From Mycobacterium sp. 852002-10029_SCH5224772 (GTDB lineage: Bacteria; Actinomycetota; Actinomycetes; Mycobacteriales; Mycobacteriaceae), in contig NZ_LZHT01000084.1 in NCBI RefSeq assembly GCF_001667315.1, positions 1 to 64,000 on the forward strand: a stretch of DNA of 64,000 bases, read 5' to 3'. The notes below the pieces were generated by a model, which saw nothing but the letters and a program-made list of their open reading frames with translations, had not been told where the DNA came from and did not search any database. Position numbers and translations under genes: made by a program. Position 1 is the first letter of the stretch. Each line of letters begins with the position of its first letter. This document shows, piece after piece, positions 45,345-54,296 of the stretch.

Positions 45345-45983
45345 TTAAGTTCCTGCCTCTGTCTCGTGGCTGGTGTCGCGGGCGCCGGTCAGGATCAGCC
45401 GCACCACGTAGGCCAGCCGGTCGGCGATCTCGCGGTAGCTGAATTCGCCGCTGCCGCCTTGGACCAGCGCGCCGAAAAACGACATTTCCAATGCGGACAC
45501 GGTGGTGGGATCGGCGTTGGGGCCCATCGCGGACGTGATCCGGCGGTGGATCTCCACGCCGATGCGGTCGCGGGCGGCACGCACCGCGGGGTCGGCCCCG
45601 CCGCTGAGCAACGCCGTCGTGCAGGCGGCGCTGACTTCGGGTTCATCGGCGACCACCAGGGCCAGATGACGCAATACCTGTTCCACCCTGGTGGGCATCG
45701 GGTCGTTGACGTCGGTGAAGTAGGGGACCTGGCGCACCAGGTCCAGGTAGACCTCGGCGATCAGATGATTCTTCGACGAGAAGTAGGTGTAAGCGGTGGC
45801 GGGCGCGACCTTGGCGCGGGCCGCCACCGCGCGCACGGTCAGGTCGGCGTAGGACTTTTCACGCAGCGTTTCGATGCCGGCGGCGAGTACCTTGCGGAAG
45901 GTCTCCTCCTGGCGCCGATTGCGCGACGGCTGACCGGTCTGGCGGTCGGCGTCGGATGTGATCGCCAGTGCATCGCTGGACAC
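45345..45983 (-). CDS. TetR-family regulator (Rv0767c-like)
   Basis: A 212-aa TetR repressor. The N-terminal helix-turn-helix is at about residues 30-70 (LREKSYADLTVRAVAARAKVAPATAYTYFSSK), followed by an alpha-helical ligand domain. The GTG start gives near the Mtb length. It leads the cyp123-cyp51 operon and is divergent from aldA, with an inverted repeat between them, so autoregulation and control of aldA are likely. Confidence 0.9.
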   Translation of the reverse strand: MSSDALAITSDADRQTGQPSRNRRQEETFRKVLAAGIETLREKSYADLTVRAVAARAKVAPATAYTYFSSKNHLIAEVYLDLVRQVPYFTDVNDPMPTRVEQVLRHLALVVADEPEVSAACTTALLSGGADPAVRAARDRIGVEIHRRITSAMGPNADPTTVSALEMSFFGALVQGGSGEFSYREIADRLAYVVRLILTGARDTSHETEAGT

Positions 45984-46135
45984 ATGTCCAAGCTAATGGA
46001 TGGTGTCGGCGCGAAGCAAGTCCGCGCCGCCAACATATTGCTTAATCTGCAATTTTAGGGCACTTTTGTGCGCCTGGCGGGATCAGCCCTTGCACCGCAG
46101 AAGACCAGGCGGCTATGGTTCGATCGGACGATATC

Positions 46136-46147
46136 GGACAACTGTCC
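46136..46147. promoter_or_regulatory. Candidate TetR operator upstream of aldA
   Basis: GGACA-AC-TGTCC is a perfect inverted repeat 47 bp before the aldA ATG, in the 211-bp divergent gap between the TetR gene and aldA. The rest of the gap has an AT-rich stretch near 46030-46060 (possible promoter). Confidence 0.4.
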
Positions 46148-46194
46148 ACTAGATTGGCGTGCCGGGTTGAAACGTGCACAGACGGGAGCGGGAG

Positions 46195-47664
46195 ATGGCC
46201 TTGCTGGCCGACGGCGTAAGCGAACTCTTCATCGACGGCACGATGTCGGCCGGGGGCGCCGGCACCTTCGCCACGGTCAATCCGGCGACCGAGGAAGTGC
46301 TGGGGGTCGCCGCCAACGCCGACGCCGCCGACATGGGCCGCGCGATCGACGCCGCGCGCCGCGCTTTCGACGAGACGGACTGGTCGCGCGACACCGAATT
46401 GCGGGTGCGGTGCGTGCGGCAACTACGCGAGGCGATGCAGCAGCACCTCGAAGAGCTGCGCGACCTGACGATCGCCGAAGTCGGGGCGCCGCGGATGCTC
46501 ACCAGCATCGCTCAGCTCGAAGTCCCGGTCAACGACCTCGCGTTCGCCGCGGACACCGCCGAATCCTACGAATACAACCAGGATCTCGGCGAGGCGAAGC
46601 CGATGGGTATCCCCACTCGGCGCACCATCGCCCGCGAGGCCGTCGGCGTCGTCGGCGCCATCACCCCGTGGAACTTTCCCCACCAGATCAACCTCGCCAA
46701 GATCGGGCCCGCCCTGGCCGCCGGGAACACCGTTGTGCTGAAGCCCGCCCCGGACACTCCCTGGTGCGCGGCCGTGCTGGGCGAACTCATCGCCGCGCAC
46801 ACCGACTTTCCGCCCGGTGTCATCAACATCGTCACCTCAGACGACCACGGCGTGGGCGCCTTGCTGTCGAAAGACCCTCGGGTGGACATGGTTTCGTTCA
46901 CCGGGTCGACTGCGACAGGGCGCGCCGTGATGGCCGACGGTGCGGCGACCATCAAGAAGGTCTTCCTGGAGCTGGGCGGCAAGTCGGCGTTCCTCGTCCT
47001 CGACGACGCCGACCTGGGCGGTGCAGTGGGCGTGGCGGCGTTCTCGGTGTGCATGCACGCGGGGCAAGGCTGCGCGATCACCACCCGTCTCGTGGTGCCC
47101 CGCGCGAAGTACGACGAAGCCGTCTCGATCGCGGCCGCAACGATGGGCGGCATCAAGGCCGGCGACCCCACAGACCCCGGAACCATCTGCGGGCCAGTGA
47201 TTTCGGCGCGCCAGCGCGACCGGATACAGGGCTACCTCGACTCGGCGCTCGTCGAGGGTGGGACGTTCGCCTGCGGTGGCGGGCGGCCGGCCGATCGTGA
47301 AGTCGGTTTCTTCATCGAGCCCACGGTGATCGCGGGGCTGGGCAACGACGCCCGCTGCGCGCGCGAGGAGATCTTCGGCCCGGTCCTGACGGTGATTCCA
47401 CACGACGGCGACGACGACGCCGTCCGCATTGCCAACGACTCGCCGTACGGCCTGTCGGGCACCGTGTTTGGGGCCGACCCGGACAGGGCCGCCAGGGCGG
47501 CCGCGCGGGTTCGCGCGGGCACGATCAATGTCAACGGCGGCGTGTGGTACTCCGCCGATGCGCCCTTCGGCGGGTACAAGCAGTCCGGAAACGGACGCGA
47601 GATGGGCCTGGCCGGTTTCGAGGAGTACCTGGAAACCAAAACTATTGCCACTTCAGTCGGTTAA
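46195..47664 (+). CDS. aldA: Aldehyde dehydrogenase AldA
   Basis: A 489-aa NAD-dependent aldehyde dehydrogenase: substrate-loop GVVGAITPWNFPH, the glutamate in LELGGKSAF, catalytic Cys in GQGCAITTR, and EEIFGPVL. ATG 46195 follows GGGAGCGGGAG and gives exactly the Mtb length. It begins an operon with the Rv0769-, Rv0770- and Rv0771-like genes. It probably oxidises aldehydes generated by the neighbouring alcohol dehydrogenase/P450 pathway. Confidence 0.94.
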   Translation: MALLADGVSELFIDGTMSAGGAGTFATVNPATEEVLGVAANADAADMGRAIDAARRAFDETDWSRDTELRVRCVRQLREAMQQHLEELRDLTIAEVGAPRMLTSIAQLEVPVNDLAFAADTAESYEYNQDLGEAKPMGIPTRRTIAREAVGVVGAITPWNFPHQINLAKIGPALAAGNTVVLKPAPDTPWCAAVLGELIAAHTDFPPGVINIVTSDDHGVGALLSKDPRVDMVSFTGSTATGRAVMADGAATIKKVFLELGGKSAFLVLDDADLGGAVGVAAFSVCMHAGQGCAITTRLVVPRAKYDEAVSIAAATMGGIKAGDPTDPGTICGPVISARQRDRIQGYLDSALVEGGTFACGGGRPADREVGFFIEPTVIAGLGNDARCAREEIFGPVLTVIPHDGDDDAVRIANDSPYGLSGTVFGADPDRAARAAARVRAGTINVNGGVWYSADAPFGGYKQSGNGREMGLAGFEEYLETKTIATSVG

Positions 47665-47689
47665 AGGTCAACTAGAGGAGCTTGCGAAC

Positions 47690-48439
47690 ATGCGATTCGA
47701 GAACAAGGTCGGCATCGTCACCGGATCCGGGGGCGGCATCGGCCAGGCCTACGCCGAGGCACTGGCCCGTGAGGGCGCGGCGGTGGTGGTCGCCGATATC
47801 AACGCCGAGGCGGCCGAGGCGGTCGCCAAGCAGATCGTCGCCGACGGTGGAACCGCCATCAGCATCCCGGTCGACGTCTCCGATCCGGCGTCGGCCAAGG
47901 CGATGGCCGACCGCACGCTGGCCGAATTCGGCGGCATCGACTACCTGGTCAACAACGCCGCGATCTTCGGGGGCATGAAGCTGGACTTCCTGCTCACCAT
48001 CGACCCGGAGTACTACAAGAAGTTCATGAGCGTGAACCTCGACGGGGCGTTGTGGTGCACGCGCGCGGTGTACAAGAAGATGGCCAAGCGTGGCGGCGGG
48101 GCGATCGTCAATCAGTCGTCCACCGCGGCCTGGCTGTACGCGAACTACTACGGCCTGGCCAAGGTCGGGCTCAACGGCCTGACCCAGCAGCTTTCCCGCG
48201 AGCTGGGCGGCCAGAAGATCCGGATCAATGCGATCGCGCCCGGACCCATCGACACCGAGGCCAACCGGACCACCACGCCGCAAGAGATCGTCGCCGACAT
48301 CGTCAAGGGGCTGCCGCTGTCGCGGATGGGGACGCCCGCGGACCTGGTCGGCATGTGTCTGTTCCTGCTGTCCGACGAGGCGTCGTGGATCACCGGGCAG
48401 ATCTTCAATGTCGACGGCGGACAGATAATCCGGTCATGA
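47690..48439 (+). CDS. Short-chain dehydrogenase (Rv0769-like)
   Basis: A 249-aa SDR with TGSGGGIGQA, NNAA, catalytic Ser in NQSSTAAW and YYGLAK, and WITGQIFNVDGG at the C-terminus. It starts 25 bp after aldA with AGAGGAG upstream and overlaps the next gene by four bases (ATGA). Confidence 0.93.
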   Translation: MRFENKVGIVTGSGGGIGQAYAEALAREGAAVVVADINAEAAEAVAKQIVADGGTAISIPVDVSDPASAKAMADRTLAEFGGIDYLVNNAAIFGGMKLDFLLTIDPEYYKKFMSVNLDGALWCTRAVYKKMAKRGGGAIVNQSSTAAWLYANYYGLAKVGLNGLTQQLSRELGGQKIRINAIAPGPIDTEANRTTTPQEIVADIVKGLPLSRMGTPADLVGMCLFLLSDEASWITGQIFNVDGGQIIRS

Positions 48440-49299
48440 GTCAAGAACATGCGCGCCTCGGCTACATCGGGCTGGGCAATATGGGCGCTCCGATGGCCAC
48501 GAAGATGACCGAATGGCCTGGCGGTGTAACGGTTTACGACATCCGGACCGAGGCGATGACCCCGCTGGTCGAAAAGGGCGCCGGCCTGGCCGACAGTGTC
48601 GCCGACATTGCAGTCGCCGCCGACATCGTCCACATCACCGTGCTCAACGATGCCCAGGTGCGCGAGGTGGTCGGGGAGTTGGCGGCGCACGCCAAGCCGG
48701 GGACGGTCATCGCGATCCACTCGACCATCAGCGACACCACCGCGGTCGAACTCGCGGCCGAACTCAAGCCGCGGGGCGTCCACATCGTCGACGCCCCCGT
48801 CAGTGGCGGCGCTGCCGCCGCCGCGAAGGGTGAGCTCGCCACCATGGTGGGCGCCGACCGTGAGGTGTACGAGCGGATCAAGCCGGCATTCAAACACTGG
48901 GCGGCGATGGTCATTCATGCCGGTGAGCCGGGCGCCGGGACGCGAATGAAGCTGGCGCGCAACATGTTGACGTTCACCTCTTACGCCGCGGCGTGCGAGG
49001 CCATGAAACTCGCCGAGGCGGCGGGCCTGGACCTGCAGGCGCTGGGCCGGGTGGTGCGCCACACCGATGCGCTCACCGGAGGTCCGGGCGCCATCATGGT
49101 GCGTGAGGACATGAAAGACCTCGAGGCGGACAACTTCCTGTATGAGCCGTTCTTGCACACCCGCGGCCTGGGGGAGAAGGATCTGAGCCTGGCGCTGGCG
49201 CTGGGCGGGGCGGTATCGGTCGACCTGCCGCTGGCCCAATTGGCCTATGAGCGGCTGGCCGCCGGCCTCGGGGTACCGCACACGGAGAAAGAGGCGTAA
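48436..49299 (+). CDS. Beta-hydroxyacid dehydrogenase (Rv0770-like)
   Basis: A 287-aa member of the 3-hydroxyisobutyrate/6-phosphogluconate dehydrogenase family: Rossmann motif GYIGLGNMGAPMA, substrate-binding DAPVSGGAAAA and the catalytic lysine in RMKLARNM. It overlaps the SDR before it and shares one base with the gene after it. It probably oxidises a small hydroxy acid in the aldA pathway. Confidence 0.92.
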   Translation: MSQEHARLGYIGLGNMGAPMATKMTEWPGGVTVYDIRTEAMTPLVEKGAGLADSVADIAVAADIVHITVLNDAQVREVVGELAAHAKPGTVIAIHSTISDTTAVELAAELKPRGVHIVDAPVSGGAAAAAKGELATMVGADREVYERIKPAFKHWAAMVIHAGEPGAGTRMKLARNMLTFTSYAAACEAMKLAEAAGLDLQALGRVVRHTDALTGGPGAIMVREDMKDLEADNFLYEPFLHTRGLGEKDLSLALALGGAVSVDLPLAQLAYERLAAGLGVPHTEKEA

Positions 49300-49727
49300 T
49301 GGACGAACTGCGCAGCAAGGGCCTCGCGAAGATGAACGAGGTCTACGGCTGGGAGATGCCCAACATCGAGGGCGACGCGTACTTCGACCTGACCGTGGAT
49401 CACCTGTTCGGCAGCATCTGGACGCGCCCGGGATTGTCGATGCGCGACAAGCGCATCATGACGCTGACGGCCGTGACCGCGATCGGGAATCGCGACCTGG
49501 CCGAGATTCAGATCAACGCCGCGCTCCTCAACGGTGAACTCACGGAGAGCGAGCTGAAGGAGATGGCCGTCTTCCTCACCCATTACCTGGGCTTCCCGCT
49601 GGGTTCGGCGCTCAACGGCGCGGTCGACGCCGTCGTCGCCAAGCGCAAGAAGGCCGCGGCAAAGGGCACCGAAGAGAACAAGAAGGCCAACGTGGATGCC
49701 GCGTTGAAGATGCACTCGGGCGAGTGA
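49299..49727 (+). CDS. Carboxymuconolactone decarboxylase-family protein (Rv0771-like)
   Basis: A 142-aa CMD/AhpD-fold protein (SMRDKRIMTLTAVTAIGNRDLAEIQINAALLNG). It lacks the CxxC of AhpD peroxidases, which points to a decarboxylase- or isomerase-type member. It shares one base with the Rv0770-like stop (TAATG) and ends the aldA operon. It is convergent with the aldo-keto reductase gene, 10 bp away. Confidence 0.9.
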   Translation: MDELRSKGLAKMNEVYGWEMPNIEGDAYFDLTVDHLFGSIWTRPGLSMRDKRIMTLTAVTAIGNRDLAEIQINAALLNGELTESELKEMAVFLTHYLGFPLGSALNGAVDAVVAKRKKAAAKGTEENKKANVDAALKMHSGE

Positions 49728-49737
49728 CCCGCCAATC

Positions 49738-50823
49738 TCAGTACGGCTGAACGCCTTCGGGCATCACGTACTCGGAGACCGGCGCCCAGGCCCCGTTGAT
49801 CGACGTTCCGCCGTTGGTGATGCCCGGGGCCATTTCCAGCATGTTGTGCGGGAACCCCAACCTCGGTTGGGTCAGCGAATCGAGCCGCGTCAGCTCGTCG
49901 GCGTTCAGATTCACGTCGACGGCCCGGACGTTGTCTTCGAGCTGGGAGAGCCGGCGCGCCCCGATGATGACGGACGAGACCGCGCGCTGCGCGCGCACCC
50001 AGGCCAGCGCCACACTGGCGACGTTGGTCTCGTGTGCCTTCGCGATGGCCTCGAGTTCGTCGATGACGGCGTAGGTCTTGTCGTTGAGGAAGGCACCGAC
50101 CATGGCGCCGCGGTCGGCGTTGTGCTGGCCAGCGTTGGCGCGGGTGTATTTGCCGCTGAGGACGCCGCTCTTCAACGGCGACCATGGCGTGATGCCGAGG
50201 CCGAATTCGGACGCCATGGGCACGAGTTCCTGTTCGATGGTGCGTTCCAGTAGCGAGTACTCGACCTGCAGCCCGACGAACGCCGACCACCCCCGGAAAC
50301 CGGCGATGAGGTTGGCTTGGGCGATCTTCCACGCCGGGGTGTCCGAAACCCCGATGTAGCGCACCTTGCCGGCGCGAACGAGGTCTTCGAGTGCCGCCAT
50401 GGTCTCCTCGATGGGGGTGTTCGCGTCCCAGATGTGCAGCCAGTACAGGTCGATGTAGTCGGTTTGCAAGCGCCGCAACGAGTTTTCGCAGGCGTTGATC
50501 AGCGATTTGCGGCCCGAACCACCGCCGTTGGGGTCCCCCGGATACAGGTTGCCGCTGAACTTCGTCGCGATCGCCAACCGATCGCGACGGGCGGGGTGGC
50601 GCCCGATGTGGTCGCCGATGATCTTCTCGGAGTGGCTTCGCGTGTAGAAGTTGGCGGTGTCGATGAAGTTACCGCCGAGTTCGACGTATCGGTCGATGAT
50701 CTGTTGGGACTCTTCCACACTGGTGCCCCAGCCGAGGTCTTCGCCGAACGTCATCGCACCCAGGCACAGGGGGCTGACGCGCAGACCGGATCGCCCGAGT
50801 GTCACGTATTGATCCAGTGGCAT
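49738..50823 (-). CDS. Aldo/keto reductase
   Basis: A 361-aa AKR. The catalytic tetrad is visible as Asp (NFIDTANFY), Tyr in the same segment, Lys in ATKFSGN and His in LYWLHIWD; the NADPH loop follows near the C-terminus. ATG 50823 has AGGA ten bases upstream; a GTG three codons earlier has the same sequence one base away. It is divergent from a MarR gene. I do not recall this pair between Rv0771 and purD in Mtb, so it is likely an insertion or a loss in Mtb. Confidence 0.9.
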   Translation of the reverse strand: MPLDQYVTLGRSGLRVSPLCLGAMTFGEDLGWGTSVEESQQIIDRYVELGGNFIDTANFYTRSHSEKIIGDHIGRHPARRDRLAIATKFSGNLYPGDPNGGGSGRKSLINACENSLRRLQTDYIDLYWLHIWDANTPIEETMAALEDLVRAGKVRYIGVSDTPAWKIAQANLIAGFRGWSAFVGLQVEYSLLERTIEQELVPMASEFGLGITPWSPLKSGVLSGKYTRANAGQHNADRGAMVGAFLNDKTYAVIDELEAIAKAHETNVASVALAWVRAQRAVSSVIIGARRLSQLEDNVRAVDVNLNADELTRLDSLTQPRLGFPHNMLEMAPGITNGGTSINGAWAPVSEYVMPEGVQPY

Positions 50824-50877
50824 GATGCCCACTTCCTGGTAGATTGTTCCATCATGAGGTTGTTCATAACAAAACTA

Positions 50878-50891
50878 GTTCATAGCTGAAC
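50878..50891. promoter_or_regulatory. Inverted repeat between aldo-keto reductase and marR
   Basis: GTTCA-TAGC-TGAAC is a perfect inverted repeat 16 bp before the MarR ATG; related words (TTGTTCATAACAA) lie just upstream at about 50860-50873. This is a typical size and place for a MarR autoregulatory operator. Confidence 0.5.
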
Positions 50892-50906
50892 GATCTGGCA
50901 AGTCGA

Positions 50907-51314
50907 ATGTCTGCAGTCGATGCGGCCAAGATCTGGTCACTGAACTACCGGGTGCTGCTCTCGGTCATCTCGTGCGCCGAGGCCGGGATCTGCGCGCTGG
51001 GCCTCGAGTCCAAGGAGCTGTTTCTGCTCGCCGAGATCGACGAGCATCCCTACCCGGCCGAACTGGCCGCGACGTTGAGCATGCCCAAGGCGACGGTGAC
51101 GCTCTACCTGAAGCGGCTCGAGGCCGCGGGGTTCGTGCGCCGCGAGATCGACCCATCCGATCTGCGCCGCCACCGGCTGCTGCTCACCCCGGACGGGCGT
51201 CAGGCCGCCAGGAAAGGCCTGACCCTGCTCTCCGGGGAGTTCGACAAGCGCCTCGGACGCCTGACCGCCGCGCAGCGCAAGGACCTCACGGGGCTGCTCG
51301 AGAAAATCCTCTGA
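50907..51314 (+). CDS. MarR-family regulator
   Basis: A 135-aa winged-helix regulator. The recognition region is LAATLSMPKATVTLYLKRLEAAGFVRREIDPSDLRRHRLLLTPDGR, with the wing at residues about 80-95. Two cysteines (SCAEAGIC) near residue 22 could make it redox-sensitive. It is divergent from the aldo-keto reductase, which it most likely represses. Confidence 0.88.
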   Translation: MSAVDAAKIWSLNYRVLLSVISCAEAGICALGLESKELFLLAEIDEHPYPAELAATLSMPKATVTLYLKRLEAAGFVRREIDPSDLRRHRLLLTPDGRQAARKGLTLLSGEFDKRLGRLTAAQRKDLTGLLEKIL

Positions 51315-51365
51315 ATCCAAGGGGCTGTAACCGTGAGCCGTTTGACCCGGCTAGTCTGACGTCTC

Positions 51366-52634
51366 GTGCGCGTCCTGGTGATCGGTTCCGGTGCCCGTGA
51401 GCATGCGCTCCTGCTGGCGCTGCGCAAAGACCCGCAGGTCACGGGACTGGCCATCGCCCCGGGCAACGCCGGCACCGCCCGGCTGGCCGAGCAGCACGAC
51501 CTCGACGTCACCTCGACCGAAGATGTCGTCGCCCTGGCGCGCGCGGTCCGCGCCGACCTGGTGGTCATCGGACCCGAGGTGCCGCTGGTCCTCGGGGTGG
51601 CCGACGCGCTGCGGTCCGCGGGGATCGTCTGCTTCGGCCCCGGCGGGGACGCCGCCCGCATCGAGGGCTCCAAGGCCTTCGCCAAGGAGGTCATGGCCGC
51701 GGCCGGCGTGCGCACCGCGACCACCGAAATCGTCGACAGCCCCGCGCTTTTAGACGCCGCCCTGGACCGCTTCGGGCCGCCGGCCGGGGATGCCGCCTGG
51801 GTGGTGAAGGACGACCGCCTGGCCGCCGGCAAGGGCGTCGTGGTGACCGCGGACCGGCCTGCGGCGCGGGCGCACGCCGCAGGGTTGCTCGAGGCCGGCC
51901 ACCCGGTGCTGCTGGAGTCGTACCTGGACGGCCCGGAGGTGTCGCTGTTCTGCGTCGTCGACGGCCAGACCGTGGTGCCGCTGCTCCCGGCGCAGGATTT
52001 CAAGCGCGTCGGCGACGGCGACAGCGGACCCAACACCGGCGGCATGGGTGCCTACGCGCCGGTCCCGTGGCTTCCCGACGAGGTCTATCGCGACATCGTC
52101 AGCAACATCGTCGAACCCGTTGCGGCCGAGATGGTTGCGCGTGGCTGCCCGTTCAGCGGATTGCTGTATGTCGGGCTCGCGATCACCGCAAACGGGCCCG
52201 CGGTGGTCGAATTCAACTGTCGCTTCGGCGATCCCGAGACGCAGGCGGTGCTGGCGCTGCTGGAATCGCCGCTCGGGCAGCTCCTGCACGCGGCGGGCAG
52301 CGGCACGTTGGCGGAGTTCGGCGAGTTGCGCTGGCAGCGCGGTGCCGCGGTGACGGTGGTGCTGGCGGCGGAAAACTATCCCGGCCGTCCTCGGGTGGGC
52401 GACGTCATCGTCGGCTCCGAGGCCGACGGGGTGCTGCATGCCGGAACGTCGCGGCGCGAGGACGGCGAAATCGTCTCCTCGGGGGGGCGCGTGCTGTCGG
52501 TGGTGGGAACCGGCGCCGACCTCTCGGCCGCGCGGGCCCAAGCCTATGACATTCTTCGTTCGATTCGACTGCCGGGCAGTCACTTCCGCAGCGACATCGC
52601 CCAGTCGGCGGCCGAAGGTCAGATCCGCGTCTAG
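51366..52634 (+). CDS. purD: Phosphoribosylamine-glycine ligase PurD
   Basis: An ATP-grasp enzyme of 422 aa catalysing the second committed step of purine synthesis (PRA + glycine to GAR). Visible: N-terminal [18 protein letters not shown]-grasp lysine region [43 protein letters not shown], and [12 protein letters not shown] metal-binding motif. The GTG start is 51 bp after the MarR gene. Confidence 0.96.
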   Translation: MRVLVIGSGAREHALLLALRKDPQVTGLAIAPGNAGTARLAEQHDLDVTSTEDVVALARAVRADLVVIGPEVPLVLGVADALRSAGIVCFGPGGDAARIEGSKAFAKEVMAAAGVRTATTEIVDSPALLDAALDRFGPPAGDAAWVVKDDRLAAGKGVVVTADRPAARAHAAGLLEAGHPVLLESYLDGPEVSLFCVVDGQTVVPLLPAQDFKRVGDGDSGPNTGGMGAYAPVPWLPDEVYRDIVSNIVEPVAAEMVARGCPFSGLLYVGLAITANGPAVVEFNCRFGDPETQAVLALLESPLGQLLHAAGSGTLAEFGELRWQRGAAVTVVLAAENYPGRPRVGDVIVGSEADGVLHAGTSRREDGEIVSSGGRVLSVVGTGADLSAARAQAYDILRSIRLPGSHFRSDIAQSAAEGQIRV

Positions 52635-52641
52635 AAGGCGT

Positions 52642-54225
52642 CTAGAAAGCGACTGCCTGGCCGTCGCGACGCGGATCGCTGGCCGCAAAGTAGCCACCGT
52701 CGAGTCGCCAGATCGCCTGGCAGCTGCCGAATTGGTTGTAGTCGTCGACGGCAACCAGATCGTGTCCGCGCCGGCGCAACTCGTCCAGCGTCGAACCCGG
52801 GAAACCATTTTCACAGCTGACCTGCATCCCCTCCACCCACCGGAACCGGGGTCCGTCACACGCCGCCTGCGGGTTCTGCCCGTGGTCGGCGATGCGCACC
52901 ATCACCTGCACATGCCCCTGCGGCTGCATCATTCCGCCCATCACCCCGAAGCTCATCACCGGGCCTCCGTCCTTGGTCACGAAGGCCGGGATGATGGTGT
53001 GGAATGGACGTTTGTTCGGTCCCACCACGTTCGGATGGCCTCGGGCCGCAACGAAATTCGCACCACGGTTTTGCAGCGCGATTCCGGTGCCCGGCACCAC
53101 CACGCCGGAACCGAATCCCATGTAGTTCGACTGGATCATCGAGACCATCACGCCGGCGGCGTCGGCCGCGGCCAGATAGACGGTTCCGCCCGTCGGGGCG
53201 CCCGCGGATGCCGGCTTCGCCCGCGCGCGGTCGATCAGTTCGGCACGCTGTTTCAGGTAGTCCTTGCCCAACAGCAGTTTCGGGCGCAGCGGCATGTGCT
53301 CGATGTCGGCGACATAAGCCTGGGCGTCGGCGAACGCCAGCTTCACCGCTTCGATCTGCAGGTGCACGCTGTCGGCGGAATCGGCCGGCAGCGAAGCCAT
53401 GTCGAAGTGCTCCAGAATGCCCAGAGCTATCAGCGCGACGATCCCCTGACCGTTGGGCGGAATCTCGTGCACGGTGTAGCCGCGGTAGCTGCCGTCGACC
53501 GTGCCCACCCAGTCGGCGCGGTGAGCCGCGAGGTCACTGACCCGCATGACCCCGCCGTTGGCCGCCGCGTGAGCCTCGAGTTTGGCGGCGAGTTCCCCGC
53601 GATAGAACGCTTCGCCGTTGGTGGCGGCGATTGTCTCGAGCGTGGCCGCGTGATCGGGCAGGCTGAACCGCTCGCCCGGTTTCGGCGCCCGCCCGCCGGG
53701 CAGAAACGCTTCGGCGAAGCCCGGCTGGTTCGCGAACAGCGGCACCTGGGCCGCCCACTGCTGCGCGACCGTCGCCGAAACCAGAAAGCCGTTGCGGCCG
53801 TAGGAGATCGCGGGTTCGAAGAGCCGCTCGAAGGGCAGCTTGCCGAACTTGGCATGCAGTTCGGTCCACCCCGACACCGCACCCGGCACCGTCACCGAAT
53901 TCCACCCGAGGAGCGGAACATCTTCTCCGTCAAAGTATTTCGGAGTCCACCCCGCCGGCGAGCGGCCCGATGCGTTGAGCCCGTGCAATTGCGTGCCATC
54001 CCACACGATGGCAAAGGCGTCCGAGCCGATGCCGTTGGAAACCGGCTCCACGATCGTCAGCGTGATGGCCGTGGCGATGGCCGCGTCCACCGCGCTGCCA
54101 CCCTGGGCGAGCATCCGCAGACCCGCCTGGGCGGCGAGCGGTTGCGACGTGCACACAACGTTTTCCGCGAGCACCGGCTTGCGCGGCCAGGCGTACGGGA
54201 GGTCCCAACCGAAATCTGCGGTCAC
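52642..54225 (-). CDS. ggtA: Gamma-glutamyltranspeptidase-family protein GgtA
   Basis: An Ntn-hydrolase of 527 aa. The large part begins VVCTSQPLAAQAG and has SNGIGSDAFAIVW; the autoprocessing threonine is most likely in PTGGTVYLAAAD, followed by the small-subunit SGVVVPGTGIALQNRG and GGMMQPQGH motifs. No signal peptide is visible, so activity may be cytosolic. The GTG start has no ribosome site because a 62-bp hairpin ends two bases upstream of it. A longer open frame to 54768 only overlaps Rv0774c-like sequence. Confidence 0.88.
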   Translation of the reverse strand: MTADFGWDLPYAWPRKPVLAENVVCTSQPLAAQAGLRMLAQGGSAVDAAIATAITLTIVEPVSNGIGSDAFAIVWDGTQLHGLNASGRSPAGWTPKYFDGEDVPLLGWNSVTVPGAVSGWTELHAKFGKLPFERLFEPAISYGRNGFLVSATVAQQWAAQVPLFANQPGFAEAFLPGGRAPKPGERFSLPDHAATLETIAATNGEAFYRGELAAKLEAHAAANGGVMRVSDLAAHRADWVGTVDGSYRGYTVHEIPPNGQGIVALIALGILEHFDMASLPADSADSVHLQIEAVKLAFADAQAYVADIEHMPLRPKLLLGKDYLKQRAELIDRARAKPASAGAPTGGTVYLAAADAAGVMVSMIQSNYMGFGSGVVVPGTGIALQNRGANFVAARGHPNVVGPNKRPFHTIIPAFVTKDGGPVMSFGVMGGMMQPQGHVQVMVRIADHGQNPQAACDGPRFRWVEGMQVSCENGFPGSTLDELRRRGHDLVAVDDYNQFGSCQAIWRLDGGYFAASDPRRDGQAVAF

Positions 54226-54227
54226 GT

Positions 54228-54289
54228 CCGCGAGCGTAACGCCGCTGCGATTTTCGGCGCGATTTTTCGCCGTGGCGTTACGCTCGCGG
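54228..54289. repeat. 62-bp compound hairpin directly upstream of ggtA
   Basis: Arms 54228-54243 and 54274-54289 are perfect 16-bp inverted repeats (CCGCGAGCGTAACGCC and its complement). The 30-nt loop contains a second perfect stem, CGGCG (54255-54259) with CGCCG (54268-54272), closing a T-rich loop. It fills most of the gap between the Rv0774c-like stop and the ggtA start. It could be a terminator, an attenuator or a dispersed palindromic repeat. Confidence 0.8.
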
Positions 54290-54296
54290 CCGAAGA

